64,000 bases of DNA from Leptoclinus maculatus (lineage: Eukaryota > Chordata > Actinopteri > Perciformes > Stichaeidae), in assembly GCA_032191485.1 (NCBI GenBank), contig JAVDOI010000009.1, forward strand, positions 20,076,343 through 20,140,342, written 5' to 3'. The position numbers and the translations under genes are program-made. Below, piece by piece: positions 1 to 12,736 of the stretch (positions are counted from its first letter, which is position 1; each line of letters starts with the position of its first letter). A model generated the notes under the pieces. That model was not told the origin of the DNA. It searched no databases and saw only the letters and a program-made list of their open reading frames with translations.

Positions 1-3000
1 ATTTCAGAAAACAAAAATAATGGTCTCAATATAAGTCGTCAAATAGGGAAGTTTCATGGAGATATCTAATAGTTACTTTATTTAACCTACTCACCTGTAG
101 TGTCTTCAACATGTATGTCATTTTCCTTTAAAATACGTTTTCTCAAAATATTTTTTTTCTCAGACTCGGAGCCAGAAAATTCCAACAGAGGGGTTTGTTT
201 ACATATTCATAGCCTGATTTATTCAACATTGTATTACTAAAAACATGGAGAAAGAGAAAATGGAGAAATTGTATTTTATTTGGCTGTTATTAAGTGATGC
301 CGAGGTATATTAGATATATAGATTGTTTTTACAGCATATCAGAGTTGACAGGATAGACATCAACGCAAAGATGTCCATGTAGTTCTAAGAGTGGAGGAGC
401 CAGTTAACAGTGAAATGGATTTTTAGTTCCAGACCACTTCAGAAGAAACTATTTCCATTATTGCTTCAACTCAACTTGCCCTTGATTTCTGGACCTTTAG
501 CTGTTTGCTAAAACCTTCAAAGAAAGTCACTCCCTTACTTCAGAAAAGCACCTAAACACACATTTCCCAGCCTGCTTTTAATGTCTCACCATTCTACCTG
601 TCTGTCATTACTGCTTAATTGTCTATTTCTATGATTTATGTTTTTAAATATTTCTCTCTATTTTATCCCCTTGGTAAGGTGTCTTTGAGTTTTTTGAAAA
701 GCGCATTTTTAAATTGAATGTAGTATTATTATTACTCTCAGTGACAAGTAAAAATACACTGACATATTTGGCATCATTATTTAACAGTAAAACGTTCCGC
801 ATCATGTATCGGAGACATTCTGGAGAGTCCTCGTCAGGTTCATCACATCTGCCGAGACTCTTTACCTTCGAGCAGTTTTCACACAATAGTTATTCACCTC
901 TATGACAACGAAGGACTCATTTTGAACTGAAATTGAACTATTACACTAACTTCAATGAATTCCTTATTCATTAAATCAAATCTGTTGAAAGTCAGTATTT
1001 TTTGTAACTCCACATGGTTTATATACTGTAGCTGAGCCGACTAAAAGTCCACCTCCACTCACTCCCACTATTTATTTTTCTACTTTTATGTTTTCGTTTA
1101 TTTTTCCCTTAATGGTGTACATTTTAACATAAAAAACTAGTAAAAACAGGAACGATCATAATATTCATGAATATTGCAAGAAAGCACATTTACGGTGATT
1201 TGCAAGGTACTAAAAACTGAAACATGAAATAAAACACTGAAAGCAACAAAAGGATGTGGAATAGTAGTCTGTTACTGTTATTGCACTACAGTAAAGGTAA
1301 GTGGCTATCCTGACGATGATTCACACATATAAACAGTAATAACAATGCAGAATTAGAATAGACGTATATTATTGTTAAAAAAATATGTATGACTTTTAAA
1401 AACAGTAAGATCACTGAGATATTGCACTGAGTTGCTCTGGCTCTCTATAGAAGTAATAGGCTGCAGTTGGAATGTATCTTAAAGACATTTGGATTAAAGA
1501 TATCTAAAATACCTACACCTCAAGTTGCAGTTCAGAGTGGATGATCCCCCCCACATGTAATTTAATAGAAAAAAGATTACGACTTTTTTTAATTTATTTA
1601 TACAATATGATGTTGATTATTAGGCAACAGTGATTCATGTGAGTGTTCTGGCTCCCAGCACAGTTGAAACGTAAAAGAAACCCGAATCAAACCAGTCAGG
1701 GTAGTGACAAGTAGAGGCCTCACATCTAAAATGTGGGTCCCCAGAAAATAAGTTTAGGAATATCTGTTCTAAAGGCTTTCTCATTCACCAACAGAGATGA
1801 TATTTGTCCTTAACAGAGGGAGGAGGGGTGATTCCATTTGAGCCTTTTTAGTTCAAATAAGAAAAGAAGTGTCCTACCGTGTTGATATGTGCTCAGGATC
1901 TGCCGAAACAGCAGATTTGACGTTCACATTGTGTTTTACTCTCAGATTGTGAGTTGCAGATTGATTGCAGATTATTGCGTTCACTCAATAGTTTTGTCAT
2001 CAACAACATTTCAAACTCCCACACATGTGATGCTGTTTTCTGCACACTGAAGCCGTATATCTGACGGTATTCACTCCCTTTGTGTGATCAATGAGCCAGT
2101 TCCTGATGCAAGTGTCTGGGAATAAGAAGCAGTAGTAGTTTCATGTATCTGTTCCTCAATCCAAGCTATTTCTTTCCTCACTTTCACATAAGTTCATCAA
2201 ATGGTCAGAAACAAGTATTCTTTTTAATGCTATTTCATATTTCCTACAGATGTTTGGACCTTCACTAAAAGAACTTGCAGACCTGAACCCAATGTAACCT
2301 TTATTTTTTGTAAGTCAATTTAAAAAAGAAAATGTCAATACATACAAACATAATGGAACACACAACCAGTTGCAACATTAATAACAAAAAGTAACGAAAC
2401 TAAATTAATCTGGGCACAAAACGAGCTACAAGTACAGTAAAGAATGAACGTACGGTTAACTGTGGAGAGAAAATATCCTGTTAGGTTTCTTCCTCTATAC
2501 AAATCATTTCACACAACCAGACAAGCCAGATAAGATAGACCAGAAGATAGAGAAGACCAGACTATCCTTGGTTATTGCTTCTTATGAGCTTCAAAACAGA
2601 AAATGTCTGTCATCAATGTTGACCATTGGGCATGACCTGGAAAAGAAAAGTGCCTGTTTCACTTTCAAACGTCCAACATTAACTGGTGTATAATAATACT
2701 TGTGATTTTGTGATGTGTACATTTGTTCACTGCGTCTATAACTGACCACCCATCCTATGTTTGAATTCAGATCTCTTTCCCATATTTCACTTAAATCTTA
2801 CTGTTACCGTACAAAGTGTTTGCCAGTTGTAATGAGACTGCAGCTGGTGGTGCACTGCCAGGCAAATTTAAGAAGGATAATGTATTTTTCTCTTTTTTTA
2901 CTTAAAACAACCCCCGTACTCTTTATGCAGCTCCTCAAACTCCCTAAGTCAAAATCTGATGTAACCCCTTGTTATTGTATTGTAGTTTTTATCATTACAT

Positions 3001-3010
3001 TTTATTTGAC
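1..3010. other. AT-rich intergenic or intronic DNA, no gene recognised
   Basis: Both strands are broken by frequent stops, and the short open frames (80 residues or fewer) show no domain, signal peptide or codon pattern I recognise. No repeat family was identified. The composition is AT-rich, like most of the first 29 kb. Confidence 0.6.
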
Positions 3011-3120
3011 ATAGTCCTTAATTTCTATTTGATATAGTCCTTTATTTCTATTTGATATAGTCCTTTATTTATATTTGATATAGTCCTTTATTTATATTTG
3101 AAATAGTCCTTTATTTATAT
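3011..3120. repeat. 23-bp tandem repeat, about 5 copies
   Basis: A unit close to atagtcctttatttctattt plus gat repeats head to tail from 3011: 3011-3033, 3034-3056, 3057-3079, 3080-3102 and a partial copy to about 3120. Copies differ by single bases (tta/ttt, c/a, gat/gaa), so this is a diverging minisatellite. It lies about 70 bp before a long (TG)n tract. Confidence 0.9.
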
Positions 3121-3184
3121 TATTTATTCAACTGTAACAAATAATGTTTATATATTGAATGAATAATATAATTTATTTGGATCT

Positions 3185-3186
<2 letters not shown>

Positions 3187-3264
<78 letters not shown>
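3187..3264. repeat. (TG)n microsatellite
   Basis: About 78 bp of uninterrupted TG/GT dinucleotide; a likely length-polymorphic locus. Confidence 0.97.
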
Positions 3265-3265
<1 letters not shown>

Positions 3266-5524
3266 TGTTTACTGGAATGAAATATGGACTCAGAGAAGGA
3301 AATGTAGAGAGGTGAGTCTGTAATTCCTTTTAATAACGCAATGTCAAAACAATGTGTTGATGATTATTGGAATGAGGCTGATGATATCACGGCAGTGTGA
3401 GTGGAATAAAGGAAGCGGTGGGCTGATAAAACATGGAGCGTTGTTTCTTTAACTACGTTAACTATTATTTCATCTTATTATATATACTGTATGATGATGT
3501 GATATGTTTTACACCTGTAATAATTATATATGGATGAATAGTTGTGTGATTCAATTAGACAACTCAAATTAAGTATTGCTACTAAATAATACAAAATAAT
3601 GGAGATTTGAATAGTCATTATAGATATTGGTGAGTATATTCTTAAGAAATATGTTCATGGTTTGTTTCCACTCTAATTTATTCATTCATTTTAATTTGGT
3701 TTCATTTCAATATTAAGTTTCACATTTAAGAAATGGACAGATTTCATGACAGTGACATTTTCATAATTAACACTATGAATATGTGAGATATACAGGAAGT
3801 AGTATCTAATGGTAGTAGTAGAGTTATAGTGTAGTATACACAGGACATAATCATTGAGTTAATATTATATTGTCAAATTGTGTTACAGATTTGGTGTCTT
3901 TACCTGCACTCCTTCATCTCTTCTTTCTTTCTCTGCCTTATATCTTAACATCCAGACAGTTTCTCTCATACTCTCTGATTAGAGTAGAGAGTGTATTTAA
4001 ATGATATAAAACATGCAGCTTTATCTGTACAGTTTTAACGGAATGACAAACACTCAACCGGATGAATATGTGCTAATAATCTATGTACATATTTAGACAA
4101 TACACTGTGGGCTTGCAATATATGTTATGTTGGTGTGGGTGGGATGAAGGGAGGGAGAGCCCTCTTATTACCTCCGTTACATTATTATATTATTAAGGTG
4201 CTTAAATGTTTCTCAACTTCCATATTTGGACCGCCTCAAAAATGAGATGGTGCTTCGCACGAGGTTTATCCTCTAAATCTATTTTGAAATTAAAAAACAT
4301 TATATATGAGCACCATGTTACTGTGTTTTGGATGAAATAATGTCCAATCTATAGTTTTTAAGGTCTAATTTAAAGTCACGAGATGCAATGAAAATGTGTG
4401 TTAATGATCAGTTACATCCTGCTGAATATTATAATACTGTAATTTAATCCTCCATTATCACCTTAATCTCATATATTACAGCGCTCACTATACAGTGGAT
4501 GTATTTCATAGAATTATAATCTGCAACATTTGCGTTAATTCTGTTTTGGTGGAGCTGTTCTCATCTTGTTTGTGCTCCTGTTACAAATACAAATACTAGC
4601 ACAAACATTAAAATAATATGAATACTAGTTCTTTATGAAGGTAGTAGTGACTCTGTAATTGGAATCCATGCAATATGAAATTATGGAGATTTAATAAAAC
4701 GTGATTAAGAACGGAAATTCTTATTGATCATTGAAAAGAAACAATAACTCTCCTTTATGTCTCCCTGGTTTGTTTTCATAACCTGCTCCGCTGGAAGACA
4801 ATAGAGATAGAGAAAGAAAAAAAAATGCTCCCCAACTTCCACGCTTTGATCATATTTTACACCAGAGATTCCACCTGATATTGTTTAACAGACATAAAGA
4901 CGTCACGCCGACAGGAAAAAGCTTGTTTTGGGAAGTGTGAGCTGGCGAGCCTGGCCGGTGTGCTGGGAGGAAGGGAGATTTTTAATATTGTGTGGGTAGC
5001 ACTGGGAGACTGAATGGGTGCTGAGGAGGAGAAACTGCCAAGACGGGGTTTCATTTAGTCAACTGAGAGTGAAAATAATGGCATGCACACGCATACATAT
5101 CAGACCGCTTACACAACTATGAAGTTTTGGATGAGACGTTTCTGTGTATACTTACACAGACATATTCTTGTGTGCTAATGAAAAACTGTAACTCATGCAT
5201 AGACACACACAAGCATGGACACACATGGCTTTCTTTCAGAAAAATATCTTTTGAGCATGCAGACACCCACACACACACACACTGTTAGAGGCACACACAT
5301 GTGCGCACACAGTCCATATGCACAGCAAGTGCTCCGTTTCTGTAATCAGCAGTAAGTGTACCATTGTGAGTCATTGACAATCTCTCCATCCATTTACCTA
5401 TGAGCCTCAGCAGACTACAGCTGCCTGCTGTGTTTATTAAAAATATAACAGTTCTATTATACTCATTAGGTTATTGCTCGCACTGACACCTATAGGGAGA
5501 CACACACACGCAGCCATACACACG

Positions 5525-5527
<3 letters not shown>
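3265..5527. other. no gene recognised
   Basis: AT-rich sequence with scattered short CA-containing stretches near 5180-5310. I see no coding sequence, RNA gene or repeat family that I can name. Confidence 0.55.

Positions 5528-5584
<57 letters not shown>
5528..5584. repeat. (CA)n microsatellite
   Basis: Pure CA dinucleotide of about 57 bp. The low-complexity Cys/Val reading frame on the opposite strand is an artefact of this repeat. Confidence 0.97.
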
Positions 5585-5587
<3 letters not shown>

Positions 5588-5921
5588 CAGACAGAAATAA
5601 GGCTAAATGAACACAGTGATCCATTGCTTTGATACCGGTCTTTGATAAAAATCAGATGTGGTCCGATCACTTTGTTCCATCTTTGGTGTAATGGAAGTCC
5701 CTTCCTGACTGCTGCAGGTTTTATTATTGTTATGATTATTACATGATATCAGACCTGAGAAATCTCCCCATGGCGGCGTGGGGGATTGCATTCTGCAAGT
5801 CTGTAAAACCTGCCAGAGTCATGTTTCAATGGAGAGCACTTGTGTCTGCCAATGGCCTAACCCAGGGTCTCCTCTCACAAGGCGCAAACTCTATGTGGCT
5901 CTCCTGAGCTGTCTCCAAAGA

Positions 5922-6426
5922 CTTCACTGGCCATCCTCAACCAATGTCAATAACAATGTTGCTGGACTGTTGTTTTGAAGCCTGAAGTTTGGAGGTTTTG
6001 GTCGTCGCCATAATGTTTTGTTGCAACCAGAGAACAGAAGTGACCATATTTGAAACGTGTGACGTAGTGACGCCGTATACGGCTGTGTTAGCGGTACCGA
6101 GCTGTTAATCACAGTAGCCCCGCCCTAAAGCATCCCCTGCTTTATGGTCTGTTTGACTCTAAATGGACCATCATTTACTAAATGAACATCATGCTGTATT
6201 GAAGAAGACTTGAAACTAGAGATTGAGACCATAAACTCATGTTTACAATGTTTACTGAGGTAATAAATCAAGAGAGAAGTAGAGTCATTTTCTCATAGAC
6301 TTCTATACAACCAGACTTATTCTTGCAACGAGATGAGTTGCCCCCTGATGGCCCGGAGAGAGAATGCAAGTTTAAGGAACTTCAGATTTGGCTTCACTTG
6401 GCAGAACCAGAGGTTTCCGCCTGTAG
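5922..6426 (+). repeat. interspersed repeat family A, copy 1
   Basis: The part from about 6180 to 6400 matches the reverse complement of 46570-46900: both contain the blocks attgagaccat, gtttacaatgtttact, taataaatcaag, cattttctcatagacttcta and gccccctgat in the same order. This identifies a dispersed, non-coding teleost-type repeat present twice in the window in opposite orientations. The outer limits are estimates; I could not find terminal repeats or a target duplication, so the class (MITE or SINE-like) is open. Confidence 0.75.
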
Positions 6427-6998
6427 AGGTCCTCAGGAATTTGTTTCAATTGGCCAAGTTTGAATTGTTTTTTCATACCAGTTGACCGTTGACGTCAATC
6501 AAAAAATGTCTCGTCTTGAAGCTGTTAAAAAGTATTGCATTCTGTTTTTATGAGTATATGTTTGTCAACATTTTCAGACTTATGACCATGAACAGTGATA
6601 GATAATATTTCATTGTGCCCTCTGGCATTTCATGTTTATATCAATACCCTTTGGGAGTCATAACTGATCGGAATATATTAACTATAGTGACTCGTTGTTC
6701 AGCTTAATGGCGCATATTATCACGTTCTATTGTGATAAACTGTAGGACCCTGACTTGGGTCTGACTCTGTGCCTACAGCTCAGAGTGCGTATCATATCCA
6801 GACACTCGGTTGTTCAACTTCTCTGACACAGAGGGCTGTTTTTAAAGTCCAAAATACTAATGGCTTAACCAGTTACAAGGTTGTCAAGCTGTTTAATTGC
6901 ATATTATAATTCCAACCTGTGTTTTTAAAGCAAAAATATTTATATTTTTATAAAAATGTGTCAACTATAATTTTTTTTTAAACATCCAAATTGTCTAT
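6427..6998. other. no gene recognised
   Basis: About 570 bp of AT-rich sequence with no open frame or repeat that I recognise. Confidence 0.5.
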
Positions 6999-7182
6999 TC
7001 TGGGCTACTAGAAACATGGCGTCCTGTTTGAAGAGGACCTGCTCCATGTAGATATGAAGGGCTCATTGTAAGGTAACAAACACAATAATTCTTATTTTCA
7101 GGTTATTATAGAGTAAAGAAAACATACTTATTAGTAAATATTCAATGTATGCCAATAGAATGCTGCATACTGGCCCTTTAAT
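6999..7182 (+). repeat. probable teleost interspersed repeat
   Basis: The stretch from 'gggctactagaaacatggcg' to 'tactggccctttaa' resembles a non-coding repeat common in fish genomes. This is recalled from general familiarity and is not supported by a second copy in this window, so the assignment is tentative and the class unknown. Confidence 0.4.
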
Positions 7183-7561
7183 TAATCTAGTGTCTCCCCT
7201 TCATATTCATGACTCATTAATGCATAGTCATTAATGAAATCAAGCAAATCAATTAGGGTTCATTGAGACCTTTCTTCTGGATTCTCTATCACAGAAAACC
7301 AACTGTAAAAACCCAGAGTGTTTTCTATGAAATATATATAATCTTAATATATAACAATATAATAATATATATAATATATATATATTTGTGATTATTTGAA
7401 ATATTATGTAATTTTGTCTTTTCTTTCTCTCTCTCATTCTTTTTCTTTCTCACACACAGACACAGTCTGCCTGCTGTGCTTATTAAATAGTTGTGTTTGC
7501 TAAGTAGCGCGGGACCAAGTGGCCTATCTGCTGATAAAAAGAAAACAGCTGCCCCCCCTCT

Positions 7562-7567
7562 CACACA

Positions 7568-7606
<39 letters not shown>
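7562..7606. repeat. (CA)n microsatellite
   Basis: About 45 bp of CA repeat with one interruption near its start. The Cys/Val-rich frame on the other strand is a shadow. Confidence 0.95.
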
Positions 7607-7608
<2 letters not shown>

Positions 7609-7856
7609 TCTCAGTTGCTGTCTATGTTAAGTATTGAGGGACTGTGGAAGGCTCTCAGCTCATAAAGTGAAAATGTAACAAGGCAGACAACCCTCCATGT
7701 AATAAGTCTGACGATCGCCCTGGCTTGGAGAACTGCACACGAGAGGGTTTGGGTGTGTGCGTGCGCGGGTTGATTGGCTGAGCGGGCTGGAAAGTGGCGG
7801 CGAGGGGGAAAGGCAGTCGTCTCACCTCAAACAGAGAAAATAAAGTAGGTTCTTAG

Positions 7857-8082
7857 GCTAAATGAGCGTGGCGCACAGCACACACACACACACACACTGA
7901 TATTTTGAGTGTGAAAACCTGAGTATTTGACATACACACTCCCTCACTTTGACGCAATTTCTCACAAACACTGCATGTAAATGTGACGTACATAAGACAC
8001 ACATATTCACAGTCCAATATTTTGAGAGTAAATGAGCGTAGCTTATGACACACACATTGTGCCTTTCGCTCTGACTCACCCA

Positions 8083-8115
<33 letters not shown>

Positions 8116-8152
8116 ATATTTTGAGAGTAAATGGGCGTATAGCTTATGACAA
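7857..8152. repeat. degenerate long-period tandem repeat interleaved with CA/CT tracts
   Basis: A block reading aatattttgagagtaaatg then (a/g)gcgta and gcttatgaca occurs at 8016-8050 and again at 8115-8151. Weaker relatives are at 7857 (taaatgagcgtggcgcacag) and about 7898 (atattttgagtgtgaaaac). CA or CT microsatellites follow the copies, so the unit is roughly 100 bp and includes its own microsatellite. Confidence 0.75.
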
Positions 8153-8229
8153 GCAGAAGAGACATTCACTGGAGACAATTACCATTCCTTAGTGTGTAAA
8201 GGACACCGCACACAGTCACACAAAATCAA

Positions 8230-8450
8230 ATGCACACACAAATATGCATGAACATGCGCATACACACAAATGGACTGCCACCCACCCACCCACACACACA
8301 CTCAAACACACACACACACACACACGCAGCACAATAACTCTCCCTCGCTGTGCTGACAGGACTGTCCGTAGTGGGCCTTTGTTAGTTCTGGTTGGCCAGC
8401 CTTATTTATTGTGTGTGTGTGTGTTTGTGTGTGTGCGCATATATGTGTGT
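8230..8450. repeat. CA/TG-rich low-complexity cluster
   Basis: Interrupted CA tracts at about 8235-8325 face TG tracts at 8409-8450. The overlapping frames on both strands are composition artefacts. Confidence 0.8.
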
Positions 8451-9002
8451 TATTTATATACCAACAACCTTTGTGAGTCTTGACAGCAACTTCTGCAGCC
8501 ATAGAAGCCGACTGTCTTTTCACTTTGGCAAATTTATATTATTATACCCCCCCCCCCTTCACATCATACTAATTCATTTTTAATAGTAATTTAATGTATT
8601 TTCCTTTTTAAATCTAAAATTTAAATCTCTTGAAATCTCATTATTTCTCCTGCATTTTTCATTCAGCTTTACAATCCACAGAATCTGTCATGGGGCCGCT
8701 TCAAATAATTGAAATACAATTCTAATCAAGCCAGCTCACCCTTCTTCTGCTGCTCTTCATCAGAACATATGTTCACTGATTTTTAATCCACAAATAAATG
8801 TACTAGTACATGTTGTGCCCAGGCAATAGAATATAGGTCTATATGTCATTTTTTGGAGTTGCATTAATAGTGATGGTAAGTTAGTAACAATTTATTTTAC
8901 TGTGAGTAAAAGTAATTTCTGGTAAATGATGAGAGAAAGTTGTGTGGTCCAGTTGTGCTGGAAACCATGTTATACAAATTTGAAAAATTGTAATGTTTAA
9001 TA

Positions 9003-9230
9003 TATATCAATCAATCAAACTGTATTTGTTCAAAGTGCTTCACAGATGACTGACAGGGCAAAACAAAGACAAAAGCAATTCAACATTTTAACCATTTGAC
9101 CAATGACCCCAATGCAGCTGAGACAATAAATTAATACAAATGTGAAAAAATAGAATTAAAAGAAATGATGATAATACTAATACTACTACTAATAATAACA
9201 ATAATAATAGTAAAACTGTGTGAAATAAAA
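9003..9230 (+). repeat. probable repeat tail (ATCA)n, A-rich
   Basis: Begins with atcaatcaatcaaactgtat followed by 'caaagtgcttcacagatgac', resembling the tail of fish interspersed repeats of the 'atcaatcaatcaaatttatt' kind, and runs into an A-rich, trinucleotide-like segment. Recognition is by resemblance only. Confidence 0.4.
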
Positions 9231-10056
9231 TCAAGATTCATAAAATAACAGTTCAATTGAATACAATCATACACAAATATGCAAAGATAAAATAAAAAAG
9301 TGAAATAAACCCTCCGTTACAATGTATTTTCATTACAGTCAATTTCCAGCTCCAGCACAAAGTTACAGAGGGACATTGACTTTTTATATTTCTTTCAAGC
9401 CTAAAATGTATGTTTAACAATAAAGAGAGAATTCTAGATGCTGTGAAACCAAATCAAAAAATGACAAGTGTGAAAGCTGGTCATTTGGTCATTATAGTCA
9501 ATGATATGTTGTTTTTCTATTTTTAAATGTGGGTTCATGAAATTAAAAAAGTGTTTAATATATATAGTATATATAACTATCAAGTTGTTTCCTTTTTAGT
9601 TTTTAATTGTAGTTTATTATTATATTTATAATTGTTATAATTAATATCGTTATGGATGAGAGTTGACTAAAAGTCACCAGAAAAGGGGGCATTACCATGC
9701 AATGTGTGTATGCCTGTATATGAGAACTCAGTACAGTATATTATGCGACACTTAACGCACACACAAACACACTGAGCATGTCGTCTATTTACACAGAGGA
9801 CAAGGTGTCAGGAGATGATACATCGCTTCACAAACATTTGAATTTTCGCTGTGTTTCACAAACACACACATTTTAACAATTTATTTATGTCCGCATAGAG
9901 AATGATAAGAAATATGAATATATATTTATATATTAAATATTACACACAAGTTGTGAGGTTGACTTGCCTCTCCTACCTAAATGTGCCTGGAACACTATGT
10001 CAGGAAATGATAGCTGTTTTACCAAACATTTGCATTATTCCCCTGTATTCTCTCTG

Positions 10057-10059
<3 letters not shown>
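9231..10059. other. no gene recognised
   Basis: AT-rich sequence without a recognisable open frame or repeat. Confidence 0.5.

Positions 10060-10093
<34 letters not shown>
10060..10093. repeat. (CA)n microsatellite
   Basis: 34 bp of pure CA. Apparent open frames reading through it (His/Thr or Cys/Val runs) are not genes. Confidence 0.95.
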
Positions 10094-10096
<3 letters not shown>

Positions 10097-10473
10097 CAAG
10101 AAACATTTCTGGCCAACAAAACATTGTCTTTCAGCCATGCTCAGAACTGTGAATATATCCATGGCAATGAGACACTTAGTCAAATTAACGTGTTGACTAT
10201 TATTGTAACAGATTGTATGAGTGACAGAACAGCAGCAGTTCAAATCTTTTAGAATATCGCTAAAAGTTTATATACAGTGAAAGTTTAAATAGTAGTTTTT
10301 ATTTTTTTTTAACAAAAGATTTCCCTTGGCTCTCCTGGAATACATTATTCACACCAGCTGCACTTTTTGGAACGAATGTGGTCTTGAGCTGATATTAGGA
10401 ACGATCATAATGAGTGATAATAGTAATACTGTATCTGAAATTATGTCATTAATTTTCTGCCCTTATAAAAAAT

Positions 10474-10514
10474 CATGTAAAAACCCATATTTGGAAAATG
10501 TGGGTTTTTACATG
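10474..10514. other. perfect 14-bp inverted repeat (hairpin)
   Basis: Arm catgtaaaaaccca at 10474-10487 and its exact reverse complement tgggtttttacatg at 10501-10514 are separated by 13 nt. The stem does not extend outward. It could be the closed end of a small foldback element or a chance hairpin. Confidence 0.85.
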
Positions 10515-10710
10515 TGGACCTGGATGTTAATATTGTAGGATTAAGATTAAGGCACTTTTTTGTCTGTAACATAATTGTTTTCTCTTTATAAACTTCTGAA
10601 CTATTAGATTTGATAACATTTGTTTTGCAGGTATACTTTTGCTTCACAAGAATAAGTATAATGATGTGTCATTCTGATCATGCATTCAAGCCCTCAAAAA
10701 TACAAAATTG

Positions 10711-11340
10711 TTCAATTCAATTTATTTTTGTATAGCCCAAAATCACAAATTTGCCTTTGGAGGGCTTTACAATCTGTACACATAGGACATCCTCTGTCCC
10801 AGGACCCTCAGATCGGTACAGGAACCCCCCCCCCAAAAAAAACCTTTATCAGGGAGAAAAAAAGGAAGAAGCCTTAGGGAGAGCAATAGAGGAGGATCCT
10901 CTATCAGGATGGACAGAAGTGTGATAGATATCATGTGTACAGAATGAACAACATAACAGAGTTACAACACATTCAATGCATAGGACAGAACCACGGCAGG
11001 AGGCAAGACCACGGTCCAGGTATAACCAGGATCCACGGAAACCTGCGAGGTGAGAAAGCACAGAGACTCTGGTGAAGAAGCAAAGTCAGTAATGTGCATT
11101 AATGGTATCGGTAATAGAAATTGTAATGTGAGTAATAATAAAAATGATATTAGCAGTGGGAGTCATCAGCAGGGCCATGGAGGGAGGAAGGACCAGGGTC
11201 CAGATAAAACCACGATTCATGGAAACCCGTGAGGAGAGAAAGCACAAAGACTCCGGGGAAGAAGCAAAGTCAGTGATGTGCGTTAATGGTATCCGTAATA
11301 GAAATAATAATGTTAATAATAAAAAAAAAAAAGAATCGAT
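10711..11340 (+). repeat. interspersed repeat family B, copy 1, with internal duplication
   Basis: Starts with ttcaattcaatttatttttg and continues through 'caggaccctcagatcggtac', an A-rich 'cagggagaaaaaaaggaaga' block and 'gagcaatagaggaggatcct'. The reverse complement of 16111-16540 carries the same blocks in order, and hypothetical translations of both share CTHDIYHTSVHP, so the two copies are homologous and inverted. Within copy 1 the segment 11037-11150 is repeated at 11221-11335 (period about 184 bp): both have ggaaacc, gagaaagcac, gaagaagcaaagtcagt and taatggtatc. A typical non-coding teleost repeat; no transposase is seen. Confidence 0.8.
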
Positions 11341-11870
11341 CATTGATTAAAGATGCAGGTACATTTTGGGCCTCAGTGTGTCACTCAGGTAGCAAATACA
11401 AATACAAGATACAACTCCGCCGCTCAGCATTTCTTACAATTTCTTCCAGTGGCCACTCGCGGTGTTTCAGTGAATAATCTCCTGCAGCCAAGAAATTATT
11501 TAGACCACCATTTTAAACGAGACGTCTGTAAAACTGTTGAAAAGACATCTCAAACTGTAAATAAGGTAAATTATGACTCTTTCTATTATGAATTTTCAAA
11601 CCATGGAGGTTTTATTTTTTTTAAACTTTCCTCGGGCTGAGAAAAGCATTTTAAAAATCTTTGACTTCATCATAATGTAAAGTCTTTGGGCCAAGCAGGA
11701 ACTCACGGACAGTGCATATTTGGGGGACCAACCTTTTTTTGCCGTATGCTCCAGATGAGCAATTCGCATTGGACAGAATAGGCGCCATCTTGGGGTCATG
11801 TATCCACTTCTTATTATACATCCATACTTGACACTCTTACAATTTGTGTGAGTGAGTGTGTGGTGACCAC
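11341..11870. other. no gene recognised
   Basis: Open frames of up to 95 residues occur on both strands but have no recognisable similarity, and none has a codon pattern I would defend. Confidence 0.5.
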
Positions 11871-11879
11871 AGCCCCACA

Positions 11880-12285
11880 ATGAACGTTACCTGGCTGAGT
11901 TCCCCTTCCTGGAGGCCTGAGCCAAGGACCATACCAAGAGCTCTGACAGCATGGGGGGGATCTTCGCGGTTTTGTGTTACATTGTAGTTCTTGTCTGTGT
12001 TGTCCTCCCCTGTATGCTTTTGTTGGTTTGGTCAGCCAGTATATAGGTTTCCCTCAGTTTCATTCTAGAGGTGTTTTTGTTAAAGGAGTTAACGTCTTGT
12101 TTTGTTAACCTTATTCTTTAATAGAGTTATGTTTTGTTGACTTCTTTTATAGGAGCCCTATAACTCTGTTAATTCATTTTCTTTGTAGCTGATTGTTATT
12201 GAATAATTTTTGGGAAAATAAACCCACTTTTTAATTTAAAGCCTGTTTCCTTGTGCCTTGACTGCTTGATCCACGACAGAGTGGG
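11880..12285 (+). repeat. possible solo LTR or retroelement 3' end
   Basis: GC-moderate 5' part, a TATA-like 'agtatata' near 12042, then an AATAAA at about 12219 followed by a T-rich stretch and 'gtttccttgtgccttgactg', ending near 'ccacgacaga'. This organisation (polyadenylation signal, then a GT-rich end closing in CACGACA) is LTR-like. No matching copy or target duplication was found, so confidence is low. Confidence 0.3.
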
Positions 12286-12546
12286 AGGGAGAGAAAGAGA
12301 GCGAGCACACTAGTAACGGGGCTAAGGGCTTGTGATTGTTGGTATCTGGTGGTGGCTAGCTAGCTAATTTACTAAGGCAAGACATGAAGGCTATTGTCTA
12401 ACTCAGGATTAACCAGTGGGCCAGGCCAGTGTTAAAAACGCAAAATGTGATCTATAAATCCAAGCGAAAACGACACAAGGTAGAGGCAGTCACTCAGAAG
12501 TGTACACAGTCAGCCCCCCCCTCCTGCTTCAACCTGACTGTATAAT

Positions 12547-12736
12547 CCCTGCCTGTCATCACCGATTGGTTGCACATGCATACGTATCAATGCAGTGTTC
12601 GTTCAGTGTGTGGAGTGTGGTTTGCCGAGCATTGAGAAAAACTAAACGGTGAAGGAGGGAACGAGAGAAGGAGGAGGAAAGGTGGAGCCGACAGGGAAGA
12701 AGGAGGAGAACTGTAAAGTTAAAACTAAGAGGTATG
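12547..12736 (+). repeat. interspersed repeat family C, copy 1
   Basis: Homologous in the same orientation to 21290-21495. Shared blocks in order include 'ctgtcatcac', 'gattggttgcacatgcat', 'cagtgtgtggagtg', 'gagaaaaact', 'gagggaac', 'ggtg(g)agc(c/t)ga(c/t)agggaa' and 'gttaaaactaa' or its variant. Copy 1 ends in 'aactaagaggtatgtt', which looks like a splice donor, so the repeat may be the untranslated first exon of a transposon (hAT-like is a guess). No coding sequence follows. Confidence 0.75.

Noticed and set aside
10474..10514. The hairpin as a tRNA or rho-independent terminator
   Set aside because: No tRNA arms or box A/B; the genome is eukaryotic and there is no adjacent gene.
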